Under the pieces are notes generated by a model. It had not been told where the DNA came from. It did no database searches and worked only from the letters and a program-made list of their open reading frames with translations. From the NCBI RefSeq assembly GCF_964275005.1, contig NC_092705.1, positions 13,362,385 to 13,426,384 on the forward strand: 64,000 nucleotides of DNA, given 5' to 3'. The stretch's first letter is position 1; every line of letters begins with the position of its first letter. Source of the stretch: Diadema setosum. Taxonomy: Eukaryota; Echinodermata; Echinoidea; Diadematoida; Diadematidae. The position numbers were made by a program, and so were the translations under genes. Below are positions 35,396 to 46,600 of this stretch, in pieces.

Positions 35396-36530
35396 AAAAC
35401 GCAATAAATGCAAAACGTTCTCACCGTGGGGGGGGGGGGGGGAGACACCCCCTCCAACACCCTCCCCTCCCCCCTCGCTCGCTCCGCTCGCTCGGGTTCA
35501 GTCTCGTTCATGATATTCAGTGAAAAGAATTAATACATGAAGTGTATTTAAATTATACCATTACATAGGCAAATTGTTCAATAATAATCTACATCAAAAT
35601 ATACTGTTGCCTTAAACAAGTGGGACTGTTTCACGTCGATAAAACGCGCAAAAACATGCATCAAATTGCACCATTTACAACATCAAAATGCAAAAAGTTC
35701 TTACCGTGGGAGGGGGACACCCCCCTCCCACACCCTCCCCTCCCCCTCGCTCGCTCCGCTCGCTCGGGTTCAGTCTCGTTCATGATATTCAGTGAAAAGA
35801 ATCAATACAAGAAGTGGATGTAAATTATACCATTTTATAGGCAAATTGTTCAATGATAATCTACATCAAAATATACTGTTACCTTAAACAAGTGGGACTG
35901 TTTCACGTCGATAAAACGCGCAAAAACATGCATCAAATTGCACCATTTACAACATCAAAATGCAAAAAGTTCTTACCGTGGGAGGGGGGACACCCCCCTC
36001 CCACACCCTCCCCTCCCACTCGCTCGCTCCGCTCGCTCGGGTTCAGTCTCGTTCATGATATTTAGTGAAATTAATTAATACAAGAAGTGTATTTAGATTA
36101 TACCATATTGTAGGCAAATTGTTCAAATGATAATCTACATCAAAATATACTGCTACCTTAAACAAGTGGGGCTGTTTCACGTCGATAAAACGCGCAAAAA
36201 CATGCATCAAATTGCACCATTTGCAACATCAAAATGCAAAAAGCTCTCACCGTGGGAGGGGGACACCCCCCTCCCACACCCTCCCGTGCCCCCTCGCTCT
36301 CTCCGCTCGCTCGGGTTCAGTCGCGTTCATGATATTCAGTGAAAAAGAATTAGTACAAGAAGTATAGCATTTTATAGGCAAATTGTTCAATAATAATCTA
36401 CATCAAAATATACTGCTACCTTAAACAAGTGGGACTGTCGATAAAACGCGCAAAAACATGCATCAAATTGCACCATTTACAACATCAAAATGCAAAAAGG
36501 TTCTTACCGTGGGAGGGGGGACACCTAACT
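35396..36530 (+). repeat. Recent tandem array of about 273-bp units
   Basis: Four complete units and part of a fifth. The landmark gctcgctccgctcgctcggg falls near 35476, 35749, 36022 and 36295, i.e. every 272-275 bp. Units carry a gtgggagggggacacccccc hairpin, cgttcatgatattcagtgaa, aataatctacatcaaaatat and gtttcacgtcgataaaacgc. Similarity between units is much higher than in the left part of the array, so these units amplified recently. The fifth unit lacks its clamp and runs into the MITE at 36530. The similar open frames (residues VDKTRKNMHQIAPF) simply reflect the repeats. Confidence 0.9.
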
Positions 36531-36853
36531 TCAGGTTTTTAACATTCCCTTTAGGTGAGATTATGAGAAACCTATAATGAAATGTGAAAAAACCCGTAAT
36601 TTCAAGAAGAATTGAATGTTTACTCGATGAAAATTTGTTTCGAAATGGCTGAGATAGCCAAAACAGAGCTATCCCAATAAAAGGTGGGACCCACCTTTCA
36701 TGACGATCGCTTTGTTTTACCGTACTTTGCATGCTTTATGATGTCTCAGCCATTCCAAAACCGATTTTCATTAAACTTTGAAAACCTCTTAGAATAGAGT
36801 GCTCAGTACTAAGTGGTTTCTTGGGATCTCGCAAAAAGTGAAAAGCCTGATCA
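36530..36853 (+). mobile_element. MITE family B, fuller copy
   Basis: The left end (caggtttttaacattccctt) and right end (caggcttttcactttttgcg on the - strand) are inverse of each other, as are inner parts gatgaaaatttgtttcgaaa and aatgaaaatcggttttggaa. A truncated, reversed copy is at 28550-28805. Confidence 0.7.
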
Positions 36854-36908
36854 TCATCACCACCAATAGGCAACCTACTTACTATTACAATCCCTTTATT
36901 CACAAACG

Positions 36909-36939
<31 letters not shown>

Positions 36940-37090
36940 GCTGGTACGTGGTCTGTCTGGTATAAAGACTACGTCATCACGAGCTTCAAGAAGTAGGCGG
37001 AGTTGACACGGCTGTAGGAGCTCGACTAACCAAGTTACCAATTACTAATTCGACTTGTTAATTTGAGTTTTGAAACACAATATCTTCATT
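36854..37090 (+). promoter_or_regulatory. COMMD2 5' flank, likely promoter region
   Basis: The 237 bp between the last repeat and the COMMD2 start codon contain a CT dinucleotide run (about 36908-36934) and a CRE-like tacgtcatca at about 36970. There is no clear TATA box. Its compactness and position make it the probable promoter and 5' UTR; this is inference. Confidence 0.35.
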
Positions 37091-37157
37091 ATGTTACTCA
37101 TTCTTGATGATGAGCACAAGGAGCACCTTAGCTTCCTGGCGAATGTCGACAGTGCAG
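37091..37157 (+). CDS. COMMD2: COMMD2 exon 1
   Basis: Starts at the ATG and encodes the first 22 residues, ending VDSA plus one base of the next codon. The donor is gtaaac (phase 1). Confidence 0.95.
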
Positions 37158-40100
37158 GTAAACTCGATTAACAACAGTCAACAACTACTAGTAAAAAGGG
37201 GTAATGTGCAGTCCCATTCGCCCTTTTTCGTGTAGTGCCCATATCTGCACTGACTGCAACCAGCTCTGCTCTGCTTTGCCTTTGGCTTTGCATCAATAAA
37301 TGATAATGCGCAGGGCCAGTCCCGCTAATAATAACCGGGTTAGAGACTGTACCGAGATTCTGTTATCTATATTAAGATTTCTGCAAGAGTTATTATGGGC
37401 ACCAGTGTAATTTAGAACTCCATATTTTTACGCACTGCGCCACTTCATGATTTCAAACATGTCATGCTTGTAACGTTACAAACGCAGATTTGCACTCACC
37501 TAGATTCTAAATAAACATGCTAAGCACTAAATCTATTTCACAAACTTTTATTTAGAGAAGACAACATTGGAGTCTTTAAAAACCAGTAGAAATTGACCCT
37601 TCCCGTCCCATTTTGACACTCTTACATTTTCAGAAGAGCTTGAACATCGTTGAATTGAAGCTTTGTGCTGCACACCAGCACTGCAGCAGTCAAGAGTAAG
37701 CTGTAAATTATAATGCAAAACCACATCACATAAAGAGCAACACGATGCTATGAGTCTCACTCACTACGGACTCACTACGAGTCCGACACTAGATCTAGAG
37801 CTATTTGCTGACAGTGATGTAATTATAGCAACCGGTGAAACCTAGAATAGATGACACCCACTTCTTTTTACCCTTAGTAAGAGTACCGATATCTTGATCA
37901 TATGCTTTAGTTAATCAATACAGAAACATACTATTTTGGTGTTGTTTTTTCAGTCCTTCAAGAGTTCTGCAAAATTGCTGTGGAATTTATGAGGAAAGGA
38001 ATTAACCAGAAAGTCTACCAGAATGCTGCACGTAAGTACAGTATGTTATGGCTTGTGTACCCTTTAAACACATCTCACCTGTACACCTGGTGAACACTGC
38101 TTGCTTTGAAGTTTAGATATCTGGGTACCCATACTGTATAGTCATCAGCCCACCATTTTAATATCTTTTTCTGTTTTTGTTTTGTTTTTTGTTTTGTTTT
38201 GTTTTTGTTTTGTTTTGTTCAAAGATGTGTCATGAATTGCTCAAGAATCAAAACAAATTACCGTAATTAAACATGTTAGCTTGAAGCAACATATACTGGC
38301 TGAGCTCTGTATCGTGTATTAGTATTTCATGTCCACAGTTGTGTTTGTTTAGGTCTTTGCTTTTCTTACAGCACCCTCTATTATGTAACCTTAATGTGAG
38401 ACCTTTAAATTTTTATGTTCAAGGAACAATCAATACATTCTCATTGAAACAGCATTGGAGTGAATTTGTTTTCTATACATGTACCTTTTTTTTTTGGGGG
38501 GGGGTTGTTTTAAAGAAAATTAGCACATACAGTCAACTCTGTGCAATTGTTAATACGAATCAATTAACTTGAGATCTGGCTTTGACAAATAACAGTCATA
38601 TGTCATATTCTGGTCTGAGAATTGACTTCAACTCAAGCAGAACCTTCAAATATGTGACTTAAGCTTATTTAGTTGTATGTAATTTTCAGTCAAAGTTCTG
38701 TTTTCTACGCGAGTTGGTGTTAAGAATAAATTCATCCTTGGTGGTTACACTAATTTTATCATCCATTTTGTGTATTTTTCATGAAACAGAGAAACTGAAC
38801 GAGGATGCAGACACTGTAAGGCATGGTGTGGAAGGCCTTATGTACCTCCTTACAGAGAGTGCCAGATTGATGGTAAGAAAGACCTTATGGCATCTTGTTT
38901 TGCCATCTGCCACTTTGTGTGTGTGCACAAATACTTACAAATTTTAGTATCTATATTACAAAGTTGCAAATTGATTCCAAGCGAACTTGAATACCATTGG
39001 TACATGTACCTATCATGATGTATACACTTATCCCATTAAAAAAAAAAAAATCTATTTCAAGTACTTCTGGTGGACCAACTTGGAGGTTTAGCCTCTGTGC
39101 TTTTGAAATAATGATAGTGTAATCTCTGTGTGCTCTATTTTTTTTTTTTTTTTTAATAGGAAAGAATCAAAAGGTATCAGGAGTGTAACATGTTGAGCTG
39201 CTAGTATTCATCAAGCCACAATTATGAACAGCAAGACGTTTCACTTTACCATGTAGATGTAGGCCTTATCTTTGAGATCTCATCTTTATTAATGATGGTG
39301 ATATTTAAGCTGCTATAGGGCAGGCAAAAAAATCAATGTTTCCTATGCACTTTAAAATAACTCTTACCATTTTATATTATCACAAAAAATATGTTACAAA
39401 TTACATTCAAAATGATAAGAAATAGATGTACTGTGGACTCCCGTTATAACGAAGTCCTTGGGATCGGCAGATTTCTTTCGTTATATCGAAATTTCTTTAT
39501 AACCGAACAAATAAACAATACAAAAACATAGAGTTGATGATTTTACCACCTGAATTCTTATTTTGTTGTAACCGGAATTTCGTTATAACTGTGTTCATTA
39601 TAACGGGAGTGCACTGTAATCATACAACACGCAATCAAAACTGTGTGCATTAATATACGTAACTTCATTCCAGGGAAAATCCCTTCCCCTGCATTGAGGG
39701 CCTGCATTTCTTTCTTTTTGTGATAAAGAAGTATTGGGTATGATTGGTCTGAGCTCAAGAAATTTAGTTTCTCAATATTCAGTAAGTTACTGAGTCACTG
39801 ATATTGGCAGACTATACGGGTTGTAGGTGCTCTGTTGGGTCTAGGGCAATTACCCCAGACCCTTCCTTTGACCCTAACCCTAATCCTAATCCTGAACCTA
39901 ATCCTAACCCTAACCCAAACTCTAACCCTAAACCTAACACTAATCCTAATCTTTACTCTAGCCTCATCACTAATCAGTATTTTGGTACTAACCAGGGGGT
40001 AATTACCCTGATAAGGCTCCGTAATGTAAAACATTTTCCTATCTTCATTCCATCCCCAGGTGTCAGACTTAGACTTCCAGGATTCCATCGCAGTGCTGGG

Positions 40101-43100
40101 CTTCTCGGAGGACCTGCGCAAGGAGCTCCTGGCCCTCTACACGGAGAGCCGGATGGAGATCAGGACGATCCTGGCAGAGATGGCCATGGATCTGCCCCAC
40201 TATCACAACCTGGAGTGGAGACTAGACGTAGAGGTTGGTTTCTCGAATCTTGAGTCAGAGAGTAGGGATGCGGGGTTGGATGGTTTGGGAGACAGGATTT
40301 CTCCAAATGGTGATTACGCTGTGAAAGACTCCTACAATGTACTGTATATGCCACATATTTTGCAAGCGTAGTATCTTGGGAATTGGGACCTGTAAGACAA
40401 TTTTGCAAATGGTTGAATTTGCTATCAAGAACCACATAAGTAATGAGAAAGTGTTGTTATGATTTTTCTGGAGAAATTAGTAATTTACTATCATGCAGAC
40501 AATGTACAATGAATGAATGTGTTGTAGGAGGCAATGCTGTAGTATTTGTGCTTTGTTACTTTTGCAAATATTGGTTGACCCATGAATTCATGAAAAATAG
40601 AAACACTGTCCAAATATACTGCATATACAATATACCCCTTTGTGTTCAATATCTAGCCCTGCTCATATCAGAGTGAGACTGCAAAGAGAGAAAATTTTCC
40701 CACCACTGTGTAGTAATTTTCAGATGTGATTTGCTGTTAGTATTTTTATGCCTCCGCCACGAAGTGGTGCCGGAGGCATTATGTTTTCGGGTTGTCCGTC
40801 CGTCCGTCCGTCCGTCCGTCCTTCCGTCCGTCCGTAATGAATTTTGTGGACAAGGTAACTATCAAAACCTGTTGAGGTATCCTAATGAAACTTGGCATGT
40901 ATGTGTATTAGGGGGTGAAGTTGTGCCTATCAACTTTTGGGTGCACATGCTCAAGGTCAAAGGTCAAAAGGTCAAGGTCAAATACATAAAATTTCACTAT
41001 TTCCACCATATCTATTGAATGCCTGAAGATATTTTCTTGAAACTTAGTGTATACATGTATTACCCAATTAAGATTCTCTGGAGAAAGTTTGGGTCATGAG
41101 GTCAAAGGTCAAAGGTCAAAAGGTCAAGTAAAAATATTAAAACTTCTTTTTTTTTTCTCCATACCTTGGAAAATTGTTCAAGGTATCTTCATGGAACATA
41201 GTATATACATATACTGACTGGAAGTGATTATCTAGAGAATGTAGGGTTCATGGGGTCAAAGGTCAGGGGTCAAAGGTCAAGTGCAACACTTCAAAATTTT
41301 ACTATTTCCCTCCTATCATGCAATGCCAGCAGGGTTATTTTTTTTTACACTTGGTGTATGCATCCATGTGTAACCTAATAGAAATTCTCTGGAAAGTTTT
41401 TTTTTTCTTCTTTTTTTGCCTCAAAGGTCAAAAGGTCAAAGATCAAGTGAAAGTGCTGAACTAACTTTTTCCTCCATATCTCGGAAGTGGCTCAAGTTAT
41501 CTTGAAACTTAGTACATATTATGCATGTTCTACCTGAAAGTGATTATCTTATGAATTTTAGGGTCAAGGGCCAGATGAAAATGGTAACAATTTACTATTC
41601 AATTCAGAAATTGCACTTTTTCTCCACACCTGTACCTTGAAAATTACTCAATGCCTAAATGTATGAATGGGTCAAAGTCGAGTTAAAGTCCTTAAATCCC
41701 TAGATACATGCTCTCCTATTCATCCAATTAAACCTAGGTCAAGGAAGGTGAACATTCAACACATTTGTGACAAACTTGTCATTTCAATATTTTGCCAATT
41801 TTGTGAAAATGTAATCACACATTGTCCACATGTACTACCTAGACCTATTGGGAAAATCATGCATTATGGCGGAGGCATACCAGTCGCCAAAGCGACATTT
41901 CTAGTTTTTCCCTGTTGGAGGCAAATGAAGTCTTAGTACAGTTGAATAATTACATTTCTATCAGGAATAACTTTCCTAATGTCCTATCGGTCAATTAGTA
42001 GAACATAAGTCTTTTGAAGATTATCAAGGAATACAAGTATGTATACAGTGCACTCCCATTATAACAAACATGATTATCATGAAAATCAAAGTACGAATTC
42101 AGGTCTCAAAATCACCATTTATATAATAAATCTTTAAACTTCACTGTTCGGCTATAACAAAATTTTGATCTTGACAAAAGAAAACTGTTGGTCCCTAGGA
42201 CTTTGTAATTATGGGAGTCACCTGTATTTAGATACTTTTTATGCCTCCGCCACGAAGTGGTGCCAGAGGCATTATGTTTTCGGGTTGTCCGTCCGTCCGT
42301 CCGTCCTTCCTTCCGTCCTTCCGTCCTTCCGTAATGAATTTTGTGGACAAGGTAACTATCAAAACCTGTTGAGGTATCCTAATGAAACTTGGCATGTATG
42401 TGTATTAGGGGGTGAAGTTGTGCCTATCAACTTTTGGGTGCACATGCTCAAGGTCATAGGTCAAAAGGTCAAGGTCAAATACATAAAATTTCACTTTTTC
42501 CACCATATCTATTGAATGCCTGAAGATATTTTCTTGAAACTTAGTGTATACATGTATTACCCAATTAAGATTCTCTGGTGAAAGTTTGCGTCATGAGGTC
42601 AAAGGTCAAAGGTCAAAAGGTCAGGGTCAAATACATGAAATTTCACTATTTTCACCATATCTATTGAATGCCTGAAGATATTTTCTTGAAACTTAGTGTA
42701 TACATGTATTACCCAATTAAGATTCTCTGGTGAAAGTTTGGGTCATGAGGTCAAAGGTCAAAGGTCAAAAGGTCAAGTAAAAATATCAAAACTTCTTTTT
42801 TTTCTCTGTGCCTTGGAAAATTGTTCAAGGTATCTTCATGGAACATAGTATATACATGTACTGACTGGAAGTGATTATCTAGAGAATGTAGGGTTCATGG
42901 GGTCAAAGGTCAGGGGTCAAAGGTCAAGTGCAACACTTCAAAATTTTACTATTTCCCTCATATTTATGCAATGCCAGCAGGGTTATTATTTTTTTACACT
43001 TGGTGTATGCATGTGTAACCTAATAGAAATTCTCTGGAAAGTTTTTTTTTCTTCTTTTTTTGCCTCAAAGGTCAAAAGGTCAAAGATCAAGTGAAAGTGC

Positions 43101-43790
43101 TGAACTAACTTTTTCCTCCATATCTCGAAGTGGCTCAAGTTATCTTGAAACTTAGTACATATTATGCATGTTCTACCTGAAAGTGATTATCTTATGAATT
43201 TTAGGGTCAAGGGCCAGATGAAAATGGTAACAATATACTATTCAATTCAGAAATTGCTCTTTTTCTCCACACCTGTACCTTGAAAATTACTCAATGCCTA
43301 AATGTATGAATGGGTCAAAGTCAAGTTAAAGTCCTTAAATCCCTAGATACATGCTCTCCTATTCATGCAATTAAACCTAGGTTAAGGAAGGTGAACATTC
43401 AACACATTTGTGACAAACTTGTCATTTCAATATTTTGCCAATTTTGTGAAAATGTAATCACACATTGTCCACATGTACTATCTAGACCTATTGGGAAAAT
43501 CATGCATTATGGCGGAGGCATACCAGTCGCCAAAGCGACATTTCTAGTTAAAAAGTCATTATTGTTTTCTCCTCCCCCAACCTCACCAGCTTGCCAGCCG
43601 CTCTCTCAGGCATCAGACAATACCGACCGTCCTCATGAAGCTCCACACTAAGGATTATGGGAAGGACGAGGTCCACACCCTGCAGACCGACCCTGTCAAC
43701 CTGGTCCACCTTACCCAGGCGCTAGAGGGTGCCCTTGCCGAAGTGAAAACACAACACTGCCGAAGGATTATCCGGAATATCAATAAATGA
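37091..43790 (+). CDS. COMMD2: COMMD2, COMM domain-containing protein 2 (complete, five exons)
   Basis: Exons 37091-37157, 37954-38031, 38790-38872, 40060-40233 and 43590-43790 join in phase to 603 bases, 200 residues plus stop; the human protein has 199. Landmarks that match the known family member are the start MLLILDDEHKEHLSFL, then AVEFMRKGINQKVYQNAA, DTVRHGVEGLMYLLTES, SDLDFQDSIAVLGFSE, EIRTILAEMA and, in the COMM domain, YHNLEWRLDVELASRSLR, LQTDPVNLVHLTQALE and the end HCRRIIRNINK. COMMD proteins form the ring of the Commander complex, which with CCDC22/CCDC93 and Retriever recycles membrane proteins from endosomes. The first ATG is used because it begins the conserved sequence. All donors are GT and acceptors AG. 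CEP295 converges from the right. Confidence 0.97.
37954..38031 (+). CDS. COMMD2: COMMD2 exon 2
   Basis: The acceptor is gttttttcag and the donor gtaagt; phase 1 at both ends. It encodes VLQEFCKIAVEFMRKGINQK and the following residues of the helical N-terminal domain. Confidence 0.95.
38160..38222 (+). repeat. T/G-rich low-complexity tract
   Basis: Runs of gttttg and gttttt units in COMMD2 intron 2. No other feature is seen in this intron. Confidence 0.8.
38790..38872 (+). CDS. COMMD2: COMMD2 exon 3
   Basis: The acceptor is gaaacag and the donor gtaaga. It starts in phase 1, giving Gln at the junction where human has Arg, and ends in phase 0 after RLM. It encodes the conserved HGVEGLMYLLTES helix. 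Confidence 0.93.
39431..39616. mobile_element. Pogo/Tigger-like MITE in COMMD2 intron 3
   Basis: TA-flanked; the ends are CTGTGGACTCCCGTTATAAC and, on the - strand, CAGTGCACTCCCGTTATAAT. The central part has caaataaacaata. Same family and length as 22310-22495, reversed relative to it. Confidence 0.85.
39871..39951 (+). repeat. Interstitial telomere-like CCCTAA tract
   Basis: About 13 hexamers in register, mixing CCCTAA, TCCTAA, CCTGAA, CCCAAA and ACCTAA variants over about 80 bp. CCCTAA is the C-strand of the TTAGGG telomere repeat used by most animals. The degeneracy shows that it is old. It lies in COMMD2 intron 3, shortly before exon 4. Confidence 0.8.
40060..40233 (+). CDS. COMMD2: COMMD2 exon 4
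   Basis: 174 bp, phase 0 at both ends, after catccccag. It begins VSDLDFQDS and ends in the first COMM-domain strand, EWRLDVE, including the conserved Trp. An interstitial telomere-like tract ends about 110 bp upstream. Confidence 0.95.
40748..41905 (+). mobile_element. Pearl/HINE-like element with CCGT repeat, copy 1
   Basis: Starts with a hairpin, ATGCCTCCGCCACGAAGTGG followed by tgccggaggcat, then a run of CCGT tetranucleotides (40796-40833), then tandem core units rich in aaggtcaaaggtcaaaaggt and cttgaaacttagt. It ends gccggaggcat-like ggcggaggcatacc, a small hairpin GTCGCCAAAGCGAC, and atttctagt. A tetranucleotide block near one end, tandem core units and a terminal hairpin are features of pearl-type elements and Helentron-associated HINEs (known class). 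It encodes no protein. It is transcribed with COMMD2 as part of intron 4. Confidence 0.75.
42046..42224. mobile_element. Degraded pogo-like MITE in COMMD2 intron 4
   Basis: TA-flanked, starts CAGTGCACTCCCATTATAAC and ends with a decayed mirror (gggagtcacctg). It lies between the two pearl/HINE-like copies. Confidence 0.7.
42241..43549 (+). mobile_element. Pearl/HINE-like element with CCGT repeat, copy 2
   Basis: Same orientation as copy 1 and very similar throughout, with the same start hairpin, a shorter and more mutated CCGT/CCTT block, and the same end. It is about 150 bp longer because one core unit, ending in the tcaaaggtcaaaaggtca block (about 42600-42750), is duplicated in tandem. Copies 1 and 2 together make up about three quarters of COMMD2 intron 4. 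Confidence 0.75.
43590..43790 (+). CDS. COMMD2: COMMD2 exon 5 (rest of COMM domain and stop)
   Basis: Follows cctcaccag and opens LASRSLRHQT. It completes the COMM domain with the Leu-rich segment LQTDPVNLVHLTQALE and the C-terminal helix, and stops at TGA 43788-43790. The acceptor lies only about 40 bp after the end of the inserted element at 42241-43549. Confidence 0.96.
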   Translation, partial: LASRSLRHQTIPTVLMKLHTKDYGKDEVHTLQTDPVNLVHLTQALEGALAEVKTQHCRRIIRNINK

Positions 43791-44130
43791 GAGTGGACTC
43801 GTTTTATTGCTTGTCAGAAGAGAAAGATATGTCTATTTTGTTACCTTATATATATGAATGATAATAATAGTGTATGAAAAAGAATTATTATAATGAGATT
43901 TTTCCCCCTTTCTCTCTCTGATTTGTATCAGGTGCAAAGAATCAGCACTTGATGACCTGCGACCTGAAGATTTTTGCCAGTTTTAGAGCTCATAAAATAC
44001 ACTGTACAGTTATGAAACCATCTTGTTTTGCTTTTGGTCACAAACCCCTCATTTACCAATCATGTGTATTTAGTTTGTCAAGATGTGACAGTAAAAAAAA
44101 AAATAAATAAATAAAATAAAATCCATGGCT
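43791..44130 (+). terminator. COMMD2 3' UTR and candidate poly(A) signal
   Basis: After the stop, AT-rich sequence continues to a stretch of overlapping AATAAA hexamers at about 44100-44122, a plausible cleavage signal. AATAAA also overlaps the stop codon (43783-43788) but is too close to be the sole signal. The real end cannot be read from the sequence. Confidence 0.3.
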
Positions 44131-44493
44131 TTGCTCCAGGCATTTGAGTAGCAAAGCTGGCTTTGATTTTTGTTTTTGTTTTTATTTTTGTTTTTGTTTA
44201 TTTTGTTATGAGATATATGATAAAGTCATGGAATGAAGTTAAATGATCTTATACCTCTCCAATTATGCACTGGTAAAGGACATCATTAGAATGTAAAAAG
44301 GACCAAAATGACACTTATGCTTATCTGCCAATAAGCATACTGTATCCACTAGTGTGCTTTGCATGGCAAAAGGTGCACAAGAGAACTTGTGTTGCCAAGT
44401 TGGTTATCTGTAGTCCAACTAATATGACTTTTAAAGCTATGTGAGATGTTGCAGCCTCTGCTTCGATTCACATTGAGTTTCTTATCATCACTA

Positions 44494-44679
44494 CAGAGGA
44501 ACCTCATTGTAAGTAACAAGCTGCTTTGGACCACTCAAATGTCCTTGTTTTATCAGGTATCTCATGATATCAACAGAAGAGTGTTATCTAAAGGAACAGG
44601 ACCTGCAAAATTATCTTGTTATATCAGGTATCTCACTATATCCAACCTTGTTATACACCATTGTAACAAGCTTCCACTG
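44494..44679. mobile_element. TA-flanked pogo-like MITE, second subfamily
   Basis: Left end CAGAGGAACCTCATTGTAAG, right end on the - strand CAGTGGAAGCTTGTTACAAT, with TA outside both. It contains two internal copies of tatcaggtatctca. The length (186 bp) equals the other pogo-like MITEs here, but the body differs. Confidence 0.7.
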
Positions 44680-44849
44680 TATGTTCCAGGTTTTCTACAT
44701 ATCATCTTTTGTGTACTTGAGCCTTGTACATTTAATTTGTCTGAAATGTATGGGTGAGTGAAGGTGTAACTCCTGCTTTTCTCAATACTTCAGCATTGGT
44801 TATTTTTTTAATCTTTAGTCCATCTACTGGGCTATTTTAGACCAAGTTT

Positions 44850-45572
44850 TTACTGAGGGGGGGTCAATTTGACCCCCCCTTCAGATCTCGGCCACCAATC
44901 GCGCGATCGCCGCAAAATTTTGCCTGAAGATAGAGCTGGATGTCAACTACAAGATTACATCGTCATACAACAGAAAAATATTCCCTTTCTATTTTTAATA
45001 AATTAATTATGCAAATTTGTGCATTAAATCATAGTTTCACCTATAACTCCATTAAAAAGACTGGAGGATTGCTAAATTTTTGTGTAAGAATTCCTCAAGA
45101 CACATCAAACAATTTTTGTGTAAAAAAATAGCTCAATTGAAATTAATTTCTTTTGTTTTTTATTGTTTTGTTAATTTTTAATTTATTTTATTGTTTTTTC
45201 AACCTTTTGTTTTCCATTGTTTTTTTGCCAAAACTTATTGCAGGCACTTTTTCAGGCTTATCTACACTAGAATTGATTAATTTCAATGGTTAAAAGTTGA
45301 AATAATCTAATTTATATCAATTTAACCAAAAAACACAATTTGCATTGGATTTGCACACGATATCATGAATTTGAGCTGTTTTTTGGTTGACATGCATATG
45401 CAAAACATTACGTAACTTCAAAACGGTGTACCCGGACGTCGCAAATTTGGTCTCAAAATATGCGGGAGACTTCAATGAAAAAAGTCGTGAAACGACGCGG
45501 CAAAAGCTTTGCGCGTTGGGAAGTCGTGGCGCGAAACGTCGAGGGGGGGGGTCAATTTGACCCCCCCCCAGT
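44850..45572. mobile_element. Element bounded by GGGGGGGTCAATTTGACCCCCCC palindromes
   Basis: The two bounding palindromes, G-run + tcaatttga + C-run, lie at 44857-44879 and 45543-45569. Between them is sequence with GC-rich outer parts (ccaatcgcgcgatcgccgc; gtcgtgaaacgacgcggc) and an AT-rich middle. The paired palindromes suggest the subterminal hairpins of a non-coding element; I cannot set its exact ends. Confidence 0.5.
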
Positions 45573-46092
45573 TAGAATAGGGTTAAGTCCAGTGTCCTTC
45601 ATTGAACAGGGATCAGTGAAGTGGGATCATTTAATCCTCATCTGTATCACGGAAAACCCCATTACAGACGAGGTCACCACGACCATCGATTTTACCTCGT
45701 TACAACTGGTATCACCATTTTAACTTACCAAAAAGAGGCCAGCTTTAAAACAGTAATGGGCAATTGGGGCCACCAAATTCGTCTTGTTTAAAGCAGTACC
45801 TCTTTTTAAAGGAGCTTGTAATGAGGTTTTGCTGTTTTTTAAGAGATCCTGTTTTGTACTTTGTGGTTACTCTTGAATTTCTTTCTGTGTCAAGGGGAAT
45901 AACCCGTATTGTGATGACATAGGTAGTGAGTCTAATGGTAACCAAAGGGCACACAAGAATTTAAGATTACCTTTCAAAACAGAGCTTTACATAAAAAGTA
46001 ATTTTGCACTTGGACAATTCATGTACATGCAAGTCTCAAAATGGATGATTTGTTTGGTTAATGGCAAAGTTGAATTGACTGTCTGTTTAATA

Positions 46093-46282
46093 CAGTGGAC
46101 TCTTACGATAACAAAATTGATTTAATGAGACAAGTGAAATCACTTTGTAATATCAGAATTTCTTATATCAGGGCTTGACAAGTAAGAAAAAGTGCAAAAA
46201 TCTTTGATCCTTTGGGCAAGAAAATTACTTTGTTATAATGAATGTTCATTACATCAATGTCCCTTACAATTAGAGTCCACTG
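46093..46282. mobile_element. Diverged TA-flanked pogo-like MITE
   Basis: Starts CAGTGGACTCTTACGATAAC after TA and ends ttagagtccactg. The body is diverged from the 22310 type, and the right TA is mutated. Confidence 0.65.
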
Positions 46283-46413
46283 TTCTGAAAATCTTTTGCA
46301 AGCCGTAACTACAACATATCAAACCTAGCCATGTTTTACCAATCAATATCCGTTCTCTTTTGCTGTCTTTGTGACATGATCAGTTACCAATTCAAAGATA
46401 ATGGGATGCTGTA

Positions 46414-46600
46414 CAGTGCACTCCTGTTATAACGAACACAGTTATAACGAAATTCCGGTTACAACAACAAAGTAAAAATTCGGGCGGCAAAATTATCCAC
46501 CCTTTGTTCTTTATTGTTCATTTGTTTGGTTAGAATGAAATCTTGATATAACGAAAGAAAATTGCCAGTCTCAAGGACTTCGCTATAACGGGAGTCCACT
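46414..46600. mobile_element. Pogo/Tigger-like MITE, TA-flanked
   Basis: Starts CAGTGCACTCCTGTTATAAC and ends with the mirror of CAGTGGACTCCCGTTATAGC. TA flanks both sides. It abuts the next MITE. Confidence 0.85.

Noticed and set aside
35620..36342. Three similar short frames sharing VDKTRKNMHQIAPF
   Set aside because: They repeat only because the 273-bp DNA unit repeats; they contain no domain and end in the GC box.
39804..40253. 149-codon frame with repeated Asn-Pro
   Set aside because: The Asn-Pro repeats are the telomere-like hexamers, and the rest overlaps COMMD2 exon 4 in the wrong frame.
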